Shown: positions 1 through 9,938 of the stretch, piece by piece
Layout of the letters: each line of letters opens with the position of its first letter
Position numbering within the stretch: the first letter of the stretch is position 1
DNA from: Thiothrix fructosivorans
Lineage (GTDB): Bacteria; Pseudomonadota; Gammaproteobacteria; Thiotrichales; Thiotrichaceae
NCBI RefSeq assembly: GCF_017349355.1
Contig: NZ_JAFMPM010000006.1
Coordinates: 1,674,001-1,738,000 of the forward strand
DNA: 64,000 nucleotides
Reading direction: 5' to 3'
Made by a program: the position numbers and the translations under genes
Notes under the pieces: model-generated
What the model saw: only the letters and a program-made list of their open reading frames with translations
What the model was told of the DNA's origin: nothing
Database searches by the model: none

Positions 1-878
1 TCCGTCAAATCGAAAATCGCCTCGGCATTGAACTCAGCAATCGCGGCAACTTGTTCCAGGTTACTGGAACAGCGCTTGCCGTACCGTTAACGATCAATCT
101 CTTACAAGATTTGTACCGCGAAACGACGGAAACGGTACTGACCCCCGAAAGCATCCACCTGTTTCTACAAGAAGCCAATCTCGACAAAGTACAAGCCAAT
201 ACGGGCGATGATGTACGCATCCGCACCAAGCGCGGTTACATCAAGCCCAAAGGCTTGGTGCAAAGCCAATACATCCAAAACATTCGCACTCATGATGTCA
301 CCTTCGGTATTGGCCCTGCCGGTACGGGGAAAACGTGGCTGGCGGTGGCGTGTGCGGTGGAAGCGCTGGAGCGTGATGAAGTGCGTCGTTTAGTCTTGGT
401 GCGCCCAGCGGTAGAAGCAGGCGAACGCCTTGGATTCTTGCCCGGTGATCTTTCCCAGAAAATCGATCCCTATTTGCGTCCGATGTATGACGCGTTGTAC
501 GAAATGATCGGCGTGGAAAAAGTCAATAAGCTGATCGAACGCAATGTCATTGAAGTTGCTCCGTTGGCTTACATGCGCGGGCGTACCTTGAATGATGCGT
601 TTATTTTGCTGGATGAAGCACAAAATACCACCACCGAACAGATGAAAATGTTCCTGACGCGCTTAGGGTTTGGCTCATCGGCGGTGATTACGGGGGACAT
701 TACCCAGATTGACTTGCCACGCCATCAAACCTCTGGTCTGCGCCAAGCCGCTGACATTTTGGAGGGCGTGAAAGGCATTAGCTTCAATTGGTTCAGTGGA
801 CGCGATGTCGTGCGCCACAAACTGGTACAAAAGATTGTCGCTGCCTACGAAGATTATGATCGGGAGCGCTCCGTATGA
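1..878 (+). CDS. phoH: PhoH-family ATPase (YbeZ type), 5' end outside window
   Basis: A cytoplasmic P-loop ATPase of the PhoH/YbeZ family, associated with rRNA maturation together with YbeY. The reading frame is already open at base 3 and the first visible residues ([10 protein letters not shown]) are typical of the family's N-terminal domain, so the gene starts before the window and the TTG at 51 is not its start. The Walker A motif GPAGTGKT is encoded near 313-336 and the Walker B segment ILLDEAQN near 604-627. The stop overlaps the ybeY start (ATGA), and phoH-ybeY-corC-lnt is the usual proteobacterial order. Function is inferred from the family. Confidence 0.93.
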   Translation, partial: RQIENRLGIELSNRGNLFQVTGTALAVPLTINLLQDLYRETTETVLTPESIHLFLQEANLDKVQANTGDDVRIRTKRGYIKPKGLVQSQYIQNIRTHDVTFGIGPAGTGKTWLAVACAVEALERDEVRRLVLVRPAVEAGERLGFLPGDLSQKIDPYLRPMYDALYEMIGVEKVNKLIERNVIEVAPLAYMRGRTLNDAFILLDEAQNTTTEQMKMFLTRLGFGSSAVITGDITQIDLPRHQTSGLRQAADILEGVKGISFNWFSGRDVVRHKLVQKIVAAYEDYDRERSV

Positions 879-1339
879 GTTTGGAACTGGATATTCAAAA
901 CCCTGAAGATTACACCAGCATTCCCGCCGAAGCTGATTTGATGCGCTGGGCGCAAGCCGCTTGGCATGAAAACGCCGATGCGGGTGTGGTGGTACGCATT
1001 GTTAACGCAGCCGAAAGTCAGGAACTGAACCGCGCTTATCGGGACAAAGATTACCCGACGAACGTCTTGTCGTTTCCTTACGATGCGCCACCGATTCCGC
1101 TGGAAGAGGATGAAACTGAATACCTCGGTGATCTCGTCATCTGCTTGCCGGTGGTGGAGCGTGAAGCGGCGGAACAGGGCAAAACCGTTACCCAACATTG
1201 GGCACATTTACTGATACATGGCTTATTGCATTTGCAAGGTTACGACCATATAACGGATGCCGAAGCGGAGGAAATGGAGGGCTTAGAAACCGCCATGCTT
1301 GCAAAACTCGGCTTTCCAGACCCTTATCAATCACCCTAA
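875..1339 (+). CDS. ybeY: Endoribonuclease YbeY (16S rRNA maturation)
   Basis: A 154-residue protein of the YbeY/UPF0054 family, a zinc-dependent endoribonuclease for 16S rRNA 3'-end maturation and ribosome quality control. The metal site [11 protein letters not shown] is visible at about residues 114-124 and supplies the three conserved histidines. The ATG overlaps the phoH stop by four bases, which suggests translational coupling. The length is normal for the family. The next gene, corC, starts eight bases downstream. Confidence 0.95.
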   Translation: MSLELDIQNPEDYTSIPAEADLMRWAQAAWHENADAGVVVRIVNAAESQELNRAYRDKDYPTNVLSFPYDAPPIPLEEDETEYLGDLVICLPVVEREAAEQGKTVTQHWAHLLIHGLLHLQGYDHITDAEAEEMEGLETAMLAKLGFPDPYQSP

Positions 1340-1347
1340 GAGGAAAA

Positions 1348-2220
1348 ATGAAAACTGACATAGGTGACTCGCGACCTCGACCGCGATGGAAACAATGGCT
1401 AATAAAACAACTCGACCTCACTTCCCATTGTACGGAAGATTTGATGGCAGATTTACAACGGGCGAATGACAATAATCTACTGCCGGGAGAAACGGTGGGG
1501 ATGCTGCAAGGGGTGCTGGAATTTGGTGCGCTGCAAGTGCGTGACATTATGGTGCCCCGTTCACAAATCAACTTCATTTACCATGAAGACACGTTTACCC
1601 AAATTCTTGCCCGTATTGCCGAAACTGAGCATTCTCGCTATCCCGTGGTGGATGAGGATCGGGATGATTTGGTTGGTGTCTTGCTGGCGAAAGATTTGCT
1701 TAAATACACGGGGCATGAAGGCGATTTCCATATTGATGATATTATTCGTCCCGCTTTGATTGTTCCCGAAAGCCAGCGTTTGAACCGCTTACTCACTGAA
1801 TTTCGCCGCACCCGCAATCACATGGCAGTGGTCATTGACGAATATTCGGGTATTTCTGGGTTGGTAACGTTTGAAGATGTGTTGGAACAAATCGTCGGCG
1901 AAATCGACGATGAACATGATGACGAAGAAGACGTGTCCACTAACGTTGTGCCGCAAGGCGATGGACGCTTTTTGGTGGCGGCAATGACCCCGATTGATGA
2001 ATTCAATGCGATTGTGGGTACAGGTTTTGCGACGGATGAGTTCGATACCATTGCGGGTATTGTGATCAATCATTTGGGTAAAATTCCGCGTCAAGGTGAA
2101 GAAGTGACGCTTTCAGGTTGGTTATTCCGCATCGTGAACAGCGATTCGCGGCGTATTTTGCAGATGGAAGTCTTACCTGTCACGGAAAATTCCTATTCAG
2201 CGGAAGTACCTGCGTTATAA
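1348..2220 (+). CDS. corC: CorC/HlyC-type CBS-domain protein
   Basis: A 290-residue soluble protein of the CorC (YbeX) family, linked to magnesium/cobalt efflux. It has a short N-terminal region, a CBS pair (about residues 65-190, opening with IMVPRSQINF) and a C-terminal CorC_HlyC domain (about 205-285). There is no DUF21 membrane domain, as expected for CorC. The frame is open further upstream, but the ATG at 1348 has an AGAGGAAAA ribosome-binding site directly after the ybeY stop. The third gene of the phoH-ybeY-corC-lnt cluster. The precise transport role is uncertain in the family as a whole. Confidence 0.92.
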   Translation: MKTDIGDSRPRPRWKQWLIKQLDLTSHCTEDLMADLQRANDNNLLPGETVGMLQGVLEFGALQVRDIMVPRSQINFIYHEDTFTQILARIAETEHSRYPVVDEDRDDLVGVLLAKDLLKYTGHEGDFHIDDIIRPALIVPESQRLNRLLTEFRRTRNHMAVVIDEYSGISGLVTFEDVLEQIVGEIDDEHDDEEDVSTNVVPQGDGRFLVAAMTPIDEFNAIVGTGFATDEFDTIAGIVINHLGKIPRQGEEVTLSGWLFRIVNSDSRRILQMEVLPVTENSYSAEVPAL

Positions 2221-2255
2221 TCCCGCCACATTTTGCTGTGCTGGATAGAAATATA

Positions 2256-3803
2256 ATGCTGTCTTTTCGTGAACCTTTATCGAAATTCGATTACCTGCTG
2301 GCGTTGTTGGCAGGTGCGTCTATGGCGCTGGCGTTTGCGCCGTTGGAATGGCGCGTCTTCGCTTGGCTTGCCCCTGCGGTATTCTTTTGGCTCAACTTGA
2401 AACCCATGCCCTTGAAACAACGCTTGCGCTTGTCGTGGGTGTTTGGGGTGGGTTTGTTTGCCGGGGGGGCGCATTGGATTTACGTCAGTATCCACTTTTT
2501 TGGTGGGGCAAATGCCCTAATTGCGGCGTTAATGGTGGCTATTTTCGTAGTCATTATGGCGTTATTGCTGATGGTGTTTGGCTGGCTTGCGTCGTATACC
2601 GCATCTGTGTCCTTAGCGCTGCGCTTGCTGGCGGTATTCCCCGCTATTTGGGTGCTGACCGAATGGTTTCGCGGTTGGTTTCTGACCGGATTTCCGTGGT
2701 TGCAACTGGGCAGTACGCAGATTGATACATGGTTGGCAGCTTATGCACCTGTGACAGGGGTATTAGGCGTAAGCTGGTTAGTGGCGCTAGGGGCTGGCGC
2801 GGGAGTGTTAGTGCTGATGGGGACGTTACGTGAACGTGTCATAGCACTGGTTTTGGTGGGCGTAACCGTTGCAGGCGGTTTTGGTTTAGGGCAAATCCGT
2901 TGGACACAGCCTGCGGGTGAACCGCTGTTCGTCAGCATGTTGCAAGGTAATGTGGATCAGCTTACCAAGTGGTCACCGGAATTCCGTAACGAAAACATTC
3001 AAGCGTATTTGGATTTGATGGATGGCGACAAAAATCCCAACGTCGAATCCTCACATTTGGTGATTTGGCCAGAAACTGCGTTGGCAGACTTTTTCCCGCA
3101 AGCGCTGGATGTGATGTTGCCCTTGCAAGACTGGGCGCGTGAAGCCAAAGCCGATGTGTTGGTCGGTGGTTTTCACGTCAACCGCGATACAGAAGCGGTT
3201 TATAACGCGGTCATGGCAGTGGGGGGCGAGCGTGACGTGGAAAAGTCCATCGAAACGGGCGAAAACGTCTATGCCAAGCAGCATCTTGTGCCGTTTAGCG
3301 AATACATTCCCTTGTTGAAATATTTGGATTTTCTGAAAAGTATCATCAAGTTGCCGTATGATAATGTGACGGCGTGGGATGGCGGTACGAATTTAACCGT
3401 GGCAGGTCAGCCGATGCGGATTTCAGTCTGCTACGAAGATGCGTATGCGGAGGAAATGATAGCGGGTTTACCCGCCGCAACTATGCTCGTGAATGTGAGT
3501 AACGATGGTTGGTTTACCGGCTCGATTGAGCCAGCACAACACGCGGAAATTGCGCGGATGCGGGCGTTGGAAACGGGACGGTATTTGTTGCGAGCGACCA
3601 ATAACGGGGTAAGCGCGATTATCGACGACAAGGGCAAAGTAACCGCAACGGCTGCACCGCAAATGGCGACAGTGATTAGCGGTTATGCGACACCGATGCA
3701 GGGCGAAACGCCGTACATGCGCGTCGGTAATTGGTTGGTGATTTCACTGATGCTGGTGTTATTAGGCGTGTCGCTGTTAGGGTGGCGTGGTAAATTCTTG
3801 TGA
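2256..3803 (+). CDS. lnt: Apolipoprotein N-acyltransferase
   Basis: A 515-residue inner-membrane enzyme that N-acylates the terminal cysteine of lipoproteins. Several hydrophobic helices occupy the N-terminal ~215 residues, followed by a periplasmic nitrilase-type domain and a final C-terminal helix. The catalytic residues lie in recognisable motifs: Glu in VIWPETALADF, Lys in KQHLVPFSEY and Cys in SVCYEDAY. The ATG at 2256 begins the family-like MLSFREPLSKFDY; the open frame upstream overlaps corC and is not coding. Its position after corC is the standard arrangement. Confidence 0.94.
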   Translation: MLSFREPLSKFDYLLALLAGASMALAFAPLEWRVFAWLAPAVFFWLNLKPMPLKQRLRLSWVFGVGLFAGGAHWIYVSIHFFGGANALIAALMVAIFVVIMALLLMVFGWLASYTASVSLALRLLAVFPAIWVLTEWFRGWFLTGFPWLQLGSTQIDTWLAAYAPVTGVLGVSWLVALGAGAGVLVLMGTLRERVIALVLVGVTVAGGFGLGQIRWTQPAGEPLFVSMLQGNVDQLTKWSPEFRNENIQAYLDLMDGDKNPNVESSHLVIWPETALADFFPQALDVMLPLQDWAREAKADVLVGGFHVNRDTEAVYNAVMAVGGERDVEKSIETGENVYAKQHLVPFSEYIPLLKYLDFLKSIIKLPYDNVTAWDGGTNLTVAGQPMRISVCYEDAYAEEMIAGLPAATMLVNVSNDGWFTGSIEPAQHAEIARMRALETGRYLLRATNNGVSAIIDDKGKVTATAAPQMATVISGYATPMQGETPYMRVGNWLVISLMLVLLGVSLLGWRGKFL

Positions 3804-3812
3804 GGTGCTTTT

Positions 3813-4841
3813 ATGTTGAACAATACACGAATTCGTCAACTGGCTGGGGTCGCTTTGTGCCTCACGGCGGTGGCATTGCCTGCGCACGCGGGTAAAACAC
3901 TGGATACGATCAAATCACGCGGTGAGCTGGTTTGCGGGGTGAACGTGGCGCTGGCAGGTTTCTCTGCGGCAGATAGCGAAGGCAAGTGGAGCGGCTTGGA
4001 TGTGGATTACTGCAAAGCCTTAGCCGCTGCGATTCTGAGCGATGCCAACAAGGTGAAATACGTGCCGCTGAATGCACAACAGCGTTTCACGGCGCTGCAA
4101 TCGGGTGAGATCGACATTTTGTCACGCAATACGACATGGACGTTGACCCGTGATGCGTCGCTGGGGGCAAATTTCGTTGGCACGATTTATTACGATGGGC
4201 AGGGCTTTATGGTGAAGAAAGAACTGAAAATTGCCAGTGCTAAAGAACTCAATGGTGCGACAGTATGCACGCAGTCTGGCACGACCACCGAAAAGAATCT
4301 GACGGATTATGCGCGTGCTAATAAGCTCGATATTAAACCGCTGGTGTTTGAAAAAAATGAAGCCGCTACGGGCGCGTATCACAGCGGGCGTTGCGAAGCG
4401 TATACCACCGATGCGTCGGGTTTGGCGGCTGAGCGTACCATCGCGAAAAATCCTGATGAACACCTGATTTTGCCAGAAATCATTTCCAAAGAACCGTTGG
4501 GGCCGTTGGTGCGCCGTGGTGATGACGAGTTTTTTGCGATCAGCAAATGGGTGTTGAATGCGCTGATTGAGGGTGAAGAATACGGGCTTACCCAAGCCAA
4601 TTTGGATGAGAAGAAAACCAGCGATGATCCGAATATCCAGCGCATTCTCGGCACGGCTGAAGACATGGGCACGTTGCTGGGGCTGGATAAGGAGTGGGCG
4701 TACCGTGCGTTGAAAGCGACGGGCAATTACGGCGAAATCTTTGAGCGCAATGTTGGTAAGAATTCTCCCCTGAAACTGGAACGCGGCTTGAATAAGCTGT
4801 GGAATCAGGGTGGGATTTTGTACGCGCCACCGATTCGTTAA
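3813..4841 (+). CDS. aapJ: Polar amino-acid ABC transporter, substrate-binding protein
   Basis: A 342-residue periplasmic solute-binding protein of the general L-amino-acid (AapJ/BztA/YhdW) family. A signal peptide ends at about residue 26 (PAHA-GKT). The mature N-terminus carries the typical RGELVCGVN and GFSAADSEGKWSGLDVDYC segments, and cysteine pairs lie at expected places. The ATG follows GAGGTGCTTTT. The first gene of aapJ-aapQ-aapM. The substrate is inferred to be polar or acidic amino acids from the family and cannot be refined from sequence alone. Confidence 0.92.
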   Translation: MLNNTRIRQLAGVALCLTAVALPAHAGKTLDTIKSRGELVCGVNVALAGFSAADSEGKWSGLDVDYCKALAAAILSDANKVKYVPLNAQQRFTALQSGEIDILSRNTTWTLTRDASLGANFVGTIYYDGQGFMVKKELKIASAKELNGATVCTQSGTTTEKNLTDYARANKLDIKPLVFEKNEAATGAYHSGRCEAYTTDASGLAAERTIAKNPDEHLILPEIISKEPLGPLVRRGDDEFFAISKWVLNALIEGEEYGLTQANLDEKKTSDDPNIQRILGTAEDMGTLLGLDKEWAYRALKATGNYGEIFERNVGKNSPLKLERGLNKLWNQGGILYAPPIR

Positions 4842-4849
4842 CGGTGCTG

Positions 4850-5803
4850 ATGACCTTCTGGCGTAACCAAAAAATACGCGGCTGGCTATACCAGTTCGCC
4901 GCGTTATTGCTGGTGGCGTTATGCGTCGCCGTGCTGGCGGACAATACGCTGGAAAACATGCGTACCCGTGGCATTCAAAGCGGCTTCGGCTTCCTGTCGC
5001 AGCCTGCGGGCTTTGATATTAGCGAAAGCCTGTTCGGGTTTGAATCCACTCAACCTTATTGGCAAGCCTTCCTCACGGGTTTGGGCAATACCCTGAAAGT
5101 GGCGCTCATCGGCATTATCCTCACCACTATCCTCGGCGTATTGCTGGGGGTAGGGCGCTTTTCCCAGAATATTTTGATTCGTGGCTTGTGCCTGACGTAT
5201 GTGGAAATCTTCCGCAATATCCCGCTGTTGCTGCAATTGCTGATGTGGTATTTGGTGTGTGTGGAATGGTTGCCGACGGCACGGGAGGCTGAACCGTTTC
5301 TGGGCATTTACTTGACCAAAGCGGGTTTGGCATTGCCGTGGTTTGGCGATGTTCCCGTGAAAGCGGGCTTTGGGATTAAGGGCGGCGTGACCTTATCGCC
5401 GGAGTTCTTTGCGTTGCTGCTGGGGCTGACGATTTACACTGCGTCATATATTGCGGAAATTGTACGTAGTGGCATTGCGTCTGTGCCGCGTGGGCAACTG
5501 GAGGCGGCGTTGTCACTGGGCTTGAGCCGTGCGCAAACCATGCGCTTGATTCAATTGCCGCAAGCCTTGCGGGTGATTATTCCACCGTTGACCAACCAAT
5601 ATTTGAACTTGACCAAGAATTCTTCTCTGGCGGTGGCGGTGGGCTATCCTGAACTGGTGTCGATTGCGAATACGTCGATTAATCAGACGGGTAGAGCGGT
5701 GGAGTGTATCGCGGTGATCATGGCGGTTTATCTCACGTTGTCCTTGCTCACCTCGGTATTGATGAACGCTTATAACCGCCGTGCGGCGATTAAGGAGCGT
5801 TAA
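4850..5803 (+). CDS. aapQ: Amino-acid ABC transporter permease AapQ (short form)
   Basis: A 317-residue inner-membrane permease of the HisM/AapQ family. The early NRGI/TRGI-like segment (RTRGIQSGFGFL), IEIFRNIPLLLQLLMWY and the EAALSLGLSRAQ EAA loop are clear. From memory, AapQ/YhdX proteins are about 390-400 residues with two extra central helices before the GG-containing periplasmic segment. Here that central stretch is reduced to about 40 residues. The chosen ATG is eight bases after the aapJ stop; GTG at 4844 is an alternative start. Confidence 0.9.
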   Translation: MTFWRNQKIRGWLYQFAALLLVALCVAVLADNTLENMRTRGIQSGFGFLSQPAGFDISESLFGFESTQPYWQAFLTGLGNTLKVALIGIILTTILGVLLGVGRFSQNILIRGLCLTYVEIFRNIPLLLQLLMWYLVCVEWLPTAREAEPFLGIYLTKAGLALPWFGDVPVKAGFGIKGGVTLSPEFFALLLGLTIYTASYIAEIVRSGIASVPRGQLEAALSLGLSRAQTMRLIQLPQALRVIIPPLTNQYLNLTKNSSLAVAVGYPELVSIANTSINQTGRAVECIAVIMAVYLTLSLLTSVLMNAYNRRAAIKER

Positions 5804-5804
5804 A

Positions 5805-6851
5805 ATGCTGACGTGGGTACGCGCCAATCTGTTCAATAACATTTTCAACAGTGCGTTGACCCTGCTGCTGGGAACGTTATTGCTCTACGCTTTCACCCAC
5901 GCGTGGGGTTGGGGCATCAGCTACGCGGTGTGGAGTGCGGATGTTGAGCAATGTAATGCGGCGCGAGGTACGGGCGCGTGTTGGGGCGTGGTAGCGGAAA
6001 AATACCGTCCGATCATCTTCGGGCGTTACCCGTTTGCTGAGCAATGGCGACCGTTTGCGGCGACGCTGTTGTTGATGGCGTTACTGCTGGTCAGTTGCGT
6101 GCGTGTATTCTGGCAACGCTGGTTAGTGGCGTTGTGGTTGGGTGTATTAGCGGTGTTCTTCGTGCTGATGCACGGCGGCGTTTTCGGGCTGACGCAGGTG
6201 GATACCGATCAGTGGGGCGGCTTGCCGTTGACGATTGCGCTGGCATCGTTGTCGGTGGTGGGCGCATTTCCGTTAGCCGTGTTCCTCGCTTTGGGGCGTG
6301 TCTCCGCCCTGCCGGTGATTCGGACATTGAGTACGGTTTACGTGGAATTGATTCGCGGTGTGCCGCTGATTTCGGTACTGTTCATGGCATCGTTTCTGTT
6401 TCCGCTGTTCATGCCGGAAGGGATGTCGATTGATGTGCTGCTACGTGTGTTGGTGGCGATGATTCTGTTTGCGGCAGCGTATTTGGCGGAAGTGATGCGC
6501 GGTGGTTTGCAAGCCATTCCGCGTGGGCAATACGAAGCCGCCGCCTCACTAGGGCTGACGTATTGGCAGACGCAGCGCAAGATTATCCTGCCGCAAGCCT
6601 TGGCAACGGTCGTACCGGGGATCATGAATAACTTTATTTCGACCTTCAAGGACACGTCATTGGTGACGATTGTGAGCCTGTATGAACTCACGGGGTCGTT
6701 GGATATTGCGGTGAACAGTGATCCGAATTGGATGCCGTATAAGTTGGAAGGCTATCTGTTTATCGCGGCAATTTACTTCGTCTTTTGTTTCAGCCTGTCG
6801 CGCTACAGCCAGTGGGTAGAGCGACAGGTGAATCGTGGCAAAGTGCATTAA
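5805..6851 (+). CDS. aapM: Amino-acid ABC transporter permease AapM
   Basis: A 348-residue second permease subunit of the AapJQMP transporter. It has several hydrophobic helices, the conserved YVELIRGVPLISVLFMASF segment, and the EAA loop with IPRGQYEAAASLGL that contacts the ATPase. The ATG at 5805 sits behind AAGGAGCGTTAAA and directly after the aapQ stop. The family normally continues with aapP (ATPase), but the next gene is convergent and encodes an RND pump, so the ATPase must come from elsewhere. Confidence 0.91.
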   Translation: MLTWVRANLFNNIFNSALTLLLGTLLLYAFTHAWGWGISYAVWSADVEQCNAARGTGACWGVVAEKYRPIIFGRYPFAEQWRPFAATLLLMALLLVSCVRVFWQRWLVALWLGVLAVFFVLMHGGVFGLTQVDTDQWGGLPLTIALASLSVVGAFPLAVFLALGRVSALPVIRTLSTVYVELIRGVPLISVLFMASFLFPLFMPEGMSIDVLLRVLVAMILFAAAYLAEVMRGGLQAIPRGQYEAAASLGLTYWQTQRKIILPQALATVVPGIMNNFISTFKDTSLVTIVSLYELTGSLDIAVNSDPNWMPYKLEGYLFIAAIYFVFCFSLSRYSQWVERQVNRGKVH

Positions 6852-6855
6852 GGGT

Positions 6856-9800
6856 TTAGGCGTGTTTTAACTTGCCTTTGACCTTTCTGAAACCCACCAA
6901 AATATCATCAATAAACGTAAATACCGCCGGAACAACCAGCAAGCTCAGGAACGTCGAGGCAATCAAGCCACCGATTACCACAATCGCCATTGGTTGACGG
7001 AAGCTGGGGTCAGCCGCCAGACCTAATGCCGTTGGCATCATCCCCGCACCCATTGCAATCGTGGTCATCACAATCGGACGTGCCCGTTTATGGCAAGCGT
7101 CAATCAGCGCTTCAATGCGACCGCATTGATCCCGTTCCCGCGCCATGACGGCGTAATCCACCAGCAAAATCGAGTTCTTGGTCACGATCCCCATCAGCAT
7201 CAGTAAGCCAATGACCGCAGGCATCGAGAAACTCATTCCCGTGATTAACAGCGCTGCAAATGCCCCGCCGACCGACAACGGCAATGCCGTTAAAATCGTA
7301 ATCGGCTGCAAGAAATCGTGGAACAGCAGCACCAAGACGATATAAATCAGCAATACACCGATGAGCATTGCCCCGCCGAAGCCGCCGAACAGTTCCGCCA
7401 TGCGTTCCGCATCACCCGATGCTTGCTTGATTACTCCGGGGGGCAAGGTTTGCATCGACGGTAATTTATCAACTTGCGTCGTCAATTGTCCGACGGGTAA
7501 GCCGTTCAATTCCACATCAATGCTAATATTACGCATCCGGTCATAGCGAGCAAGCTGAGAGGGGCCGCTGCCCATTTCCACCGTGGCAACAGCCGACAAC
7601 GGCACTGAACCATTGCGCCCCGGAATGCGTAATTGCCGAATCGTTTCCAAGTTTTCGCGCACTGACCGTTCCAGCTCGACGCGAATCGGGATTTGGCGTT
7701 GCGGTAAATTCAGTTTTGGCAAACGTGTGGAAAAATCGCCACTAGTCGCCACACGTACCACTGCACCCAAGGCTTCCGTGGTTACACCCAGCTCGGCGGC
7801 ACGGGTGAAATTCGGAGTAATGTGGATTTCAGGGCGTTGCAAACTTGCGCCAGACACCACATTGCCAATGCCTTGCAAGGTACGCAAATCGCGTTCGGCG
7901 GCTTGGGCAGCGGTCAACAGCAAGTTGCCGTCATCGCTTGCCAACACCACCTGCATCTTATCGCCCGAACCGCCCGAACCAACCGTGAATCGCACTCCCG
8001 GCAAAGGTTTTAAGCGCGTGCGGATTTCGTTTTCCACTTCAGTTTGTTTGCGGGAACGTTCTTCGCGCGTCGTCAATTGCAAGGTTAGGGTGGCTTTGCG
8101 CACATCTGCCGCACTGCTTTCCTGCATGGGGCCAGAGCTGACACCGCCGCCGCCACCGCCTGCCAGTGTGAAGACTTTTTTCACATCCGGCATCGGCGCA
8201 AGCAATTGACGCGCTTGTTCCGCGATAGCCATCGACTCTTCCAAGGTGCTGCCCGGTTGCAATTCCAGGGCAACCGATGTCAGCGCCGTATCCGCAGGCG
8301 GCACGAACCCTTTCGGCAGCAATTGCGCGAGCATCAACGAGCCAATGAACATGGCAATCGCCAAGCCGACGGTGATGAAGCGGTGTTTCAAGCACCAACC
8401 CACCGTTTTGAGGTAAGTACGCATGATCCAGCCATCACCTTGGTCGGTTTTGGCGCTAGGTTTGTGCGGCTTGAGCATATACGCCGCCATCATTGGCGTG
8501 AGTAGCCGCGCCACCAAGAGTGAAAACACCACGGATACTGCGGCGGTGATGCCGAAAGATTCAAAGAACTTCCCCGGAATGCCGCCCATAAACGCCGTCG
8601 GCAGGAAGACCGCGACTAGCGTAAACGTGGTGGCAATAACCGCCAGCCCAATTTCATCAGCGGCTTCCATCGCGGCTTGATACGGGGTTTTGCCCATGCG
8701 CAAGTGGCGTTCAATGTTTTCCACTTCCACGATGGCATCGTCGACCAAGACCCCGACCACCAAGGCGAGGGCAAGCAAAGTGAGGATATTCAGGGAAAAA
8801 CCGAAGTAGTGCATCGCGGCAAACGTGGGAATAATTGCCAGCGGTAATGCCGCAGCGGATACAAACGTTGCCCGCCAGTCACGCAGAAACAGCAACACCA
8901 CCAGAATGGCGAGGGCTGCGCCTTCGTACAACAAGTGCATTGAGCCAGTGTAGTTGGCTTGGATGCGTTCGACGGCATTGTAGGCTTCGTCGATGTTAAC
9001 TTGCGGGTGGGCTGTACCGAAGGTTGCCAGTGCTTTACGGACTTCCTCCACGACCGCTAATTCGCTCGCGCCGCGTGTGCGGGTGATCTGGAAACCGACC
9101 ACTTCCTTGCCATTAAACAGGGCATGGGTGGAACGTTCTGCAATGGTGTCTTCGATACGGGCAATTTGGTCGAGGCGCACATGCCGCCCGTTGGACAACG
9201 GGATTTCGATGCTTGCCAATTCTTCAGCGGTTTTGACACGTCCTAAGGTACGCACGGATTGGGTACTGCCGCCGACATCGCCGCGTCCACCGGGGGCATC
9301 TTGTTGCATTTGCCCTAAACGACTGGAGACATCGGCAGAGGTAACGCCCATGCCAGCCATCAACGCGGGGTCAAGCGAAATGCGTACTTCGCGGTTGACA
9401 CCGCCGACTCGCGATACTTTGCCAACGCCTTTGATTGACATGAGCGTGCGGGTAATGTCGTTATCCACGAACCATGACAACGCTTCCTCGTCCATGTTCG
9501 GAGAGGCGACGGTGAACGTGACTAACGCTCCGCCAGCGGTGGTGACTTTGGAAACAATCGGGTCGTTCATCTGCTGTGGCAAATTGGCACGAATGGTATC
9601 CACGGCATTGCGCACTTCGTTGAGGGCGATTTCAGTGTCTTTGGCAATGTCGAATTCGGCAGCAATACTCGCGGAACTGTCGGTCAGCGTGGTGCGGATG
9701 TGTTTCAGACCCGCAATCGTGGCAAGTTGATTTTCGATCTTACGGGCCACTTCGCTTTCAAGCTGTTCAGGGTCAGCGCCTTCCAGCGTGGCATTGACGG

Positions 9801-9936
9801 TAATGGTCGGCAAGTCAATGTCGGGGAAGTTTTGGATGCCAAGGGCTTTGAAGCCTTTGACACCAAGGAAGGTCAGCAGCGCGAAGAGCAGAATCGCGGG
9901 AACGGGGTTTCGGATCGACCAAGCAGATACATTCAT
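6856..9936 (-). CDS. RND multidrug-type efflux permease (HAE1-like)
   Basis: A 1026-residue inner-membrane proton-driven exporter of the AcrB/MexB superfamily. It begins with MNVSAWSIRNPV, typical of this group, and has the twelve-helix, two large periplasmic loop layout. The proton-relay aspartate pair is visible in VVGVLVDDAIVEVENIERH (helix 4), and IVTKNSILLVDYA marks the second half. The adaptor gene lies just upstream on the same strand, three bases away. No outer-membrane TolC-like gene is adjacent. The substrate is not predictable: drug, dye, solvent or metabolite export are all possible. Confidence 0.93.
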   Translation of the reverse strand: MNVSAWSIRNPVPAILLFALLTFLGVKGFKALGIQNFPDIDLPTITVNATLEGADPEQLESEVARKIENQLATIAGLKHIRTTLTDSSASIAAEFDIAKDTEIALNEVRNAVDTIRANLPQQMNDPIVSKVTTAGGALVTFTVASPNMDEEALSWFVDNDITRTLMSIKGVGKVSRVGGVNREVRISLDPALMAGMGVTSADVSSRLGQMQQDAPGGRGDVGGSTQSVRTLGRVKTAEELASIEIPLSNGRHVRLDQIARIEDTIAERSTHALFNGKEVVGFQITRTRGASELAVVEEVRKALATFGTAHPQVNIDEAYNAVERIQANYTGSMHLLYEGAALAILVVLLFLRDWRATFVSAAALPLAIIPTFAAMHYFGFSLNILTLLALALVVGVLVDDAIVEVENIERHLRMGKTPYQAAMEAADEIGLAVIATTFTLVAVFLPTAFMGGIPGKFFESFGITAAVSVVFSLLVARLLTPMMAAYMLKPHKPSAKTDQGDGWIMRTYLKTVGWCLKHRFITVGLAIAMFIGSLMLAQLLPKGFVPPADTALTSVALELQPGSTLEESMAIAEQARQLLAPMPDVKKVFTLAGGGGGGVSSGPMQESSAADVRKATLTLQLTTREERSRKQTEVENEIRTRLKPLPGVRFTVGSGGSGDKMQVVLASDDGNLLLTAAQAAERDLRTLQGIGNVVSGASLQRPEIHITPNFTRAAELGVTTEALGAVVRVATSGDFSTRLPKLNLPQRQIPIRVELERSVRENLETIRQLRIPGRNGSVPLSAVATVEMGSGPSQLARYDRMRNISIDVELNGLPVGQLTTQVDKLPSMQTLPPGVIKQASGDAERMAELFGGFGGAMLIGVLLIYIVLVLLFHDFLQPITILTALPLSVGGAFAALLITGMSFSMPAVIGLLMLMGIVTKNSILLVDYAVMARERDQCGRIEALIDACHKRARPIVMTTIAMGAGMMPTALGLAADPSFRQPMAIVVIGGLIASTFLSLLVVPAVFTFIDDILVGFRKVKGKLKHA

Positions 9937-9938
9937 GG

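Noticed and set aside
1198-1347. Longer N-terminus for corC
   Set aside because: It overlaps ybeY and codes for no known domain; the ATG at 1348 has a good ribosome-binding site.
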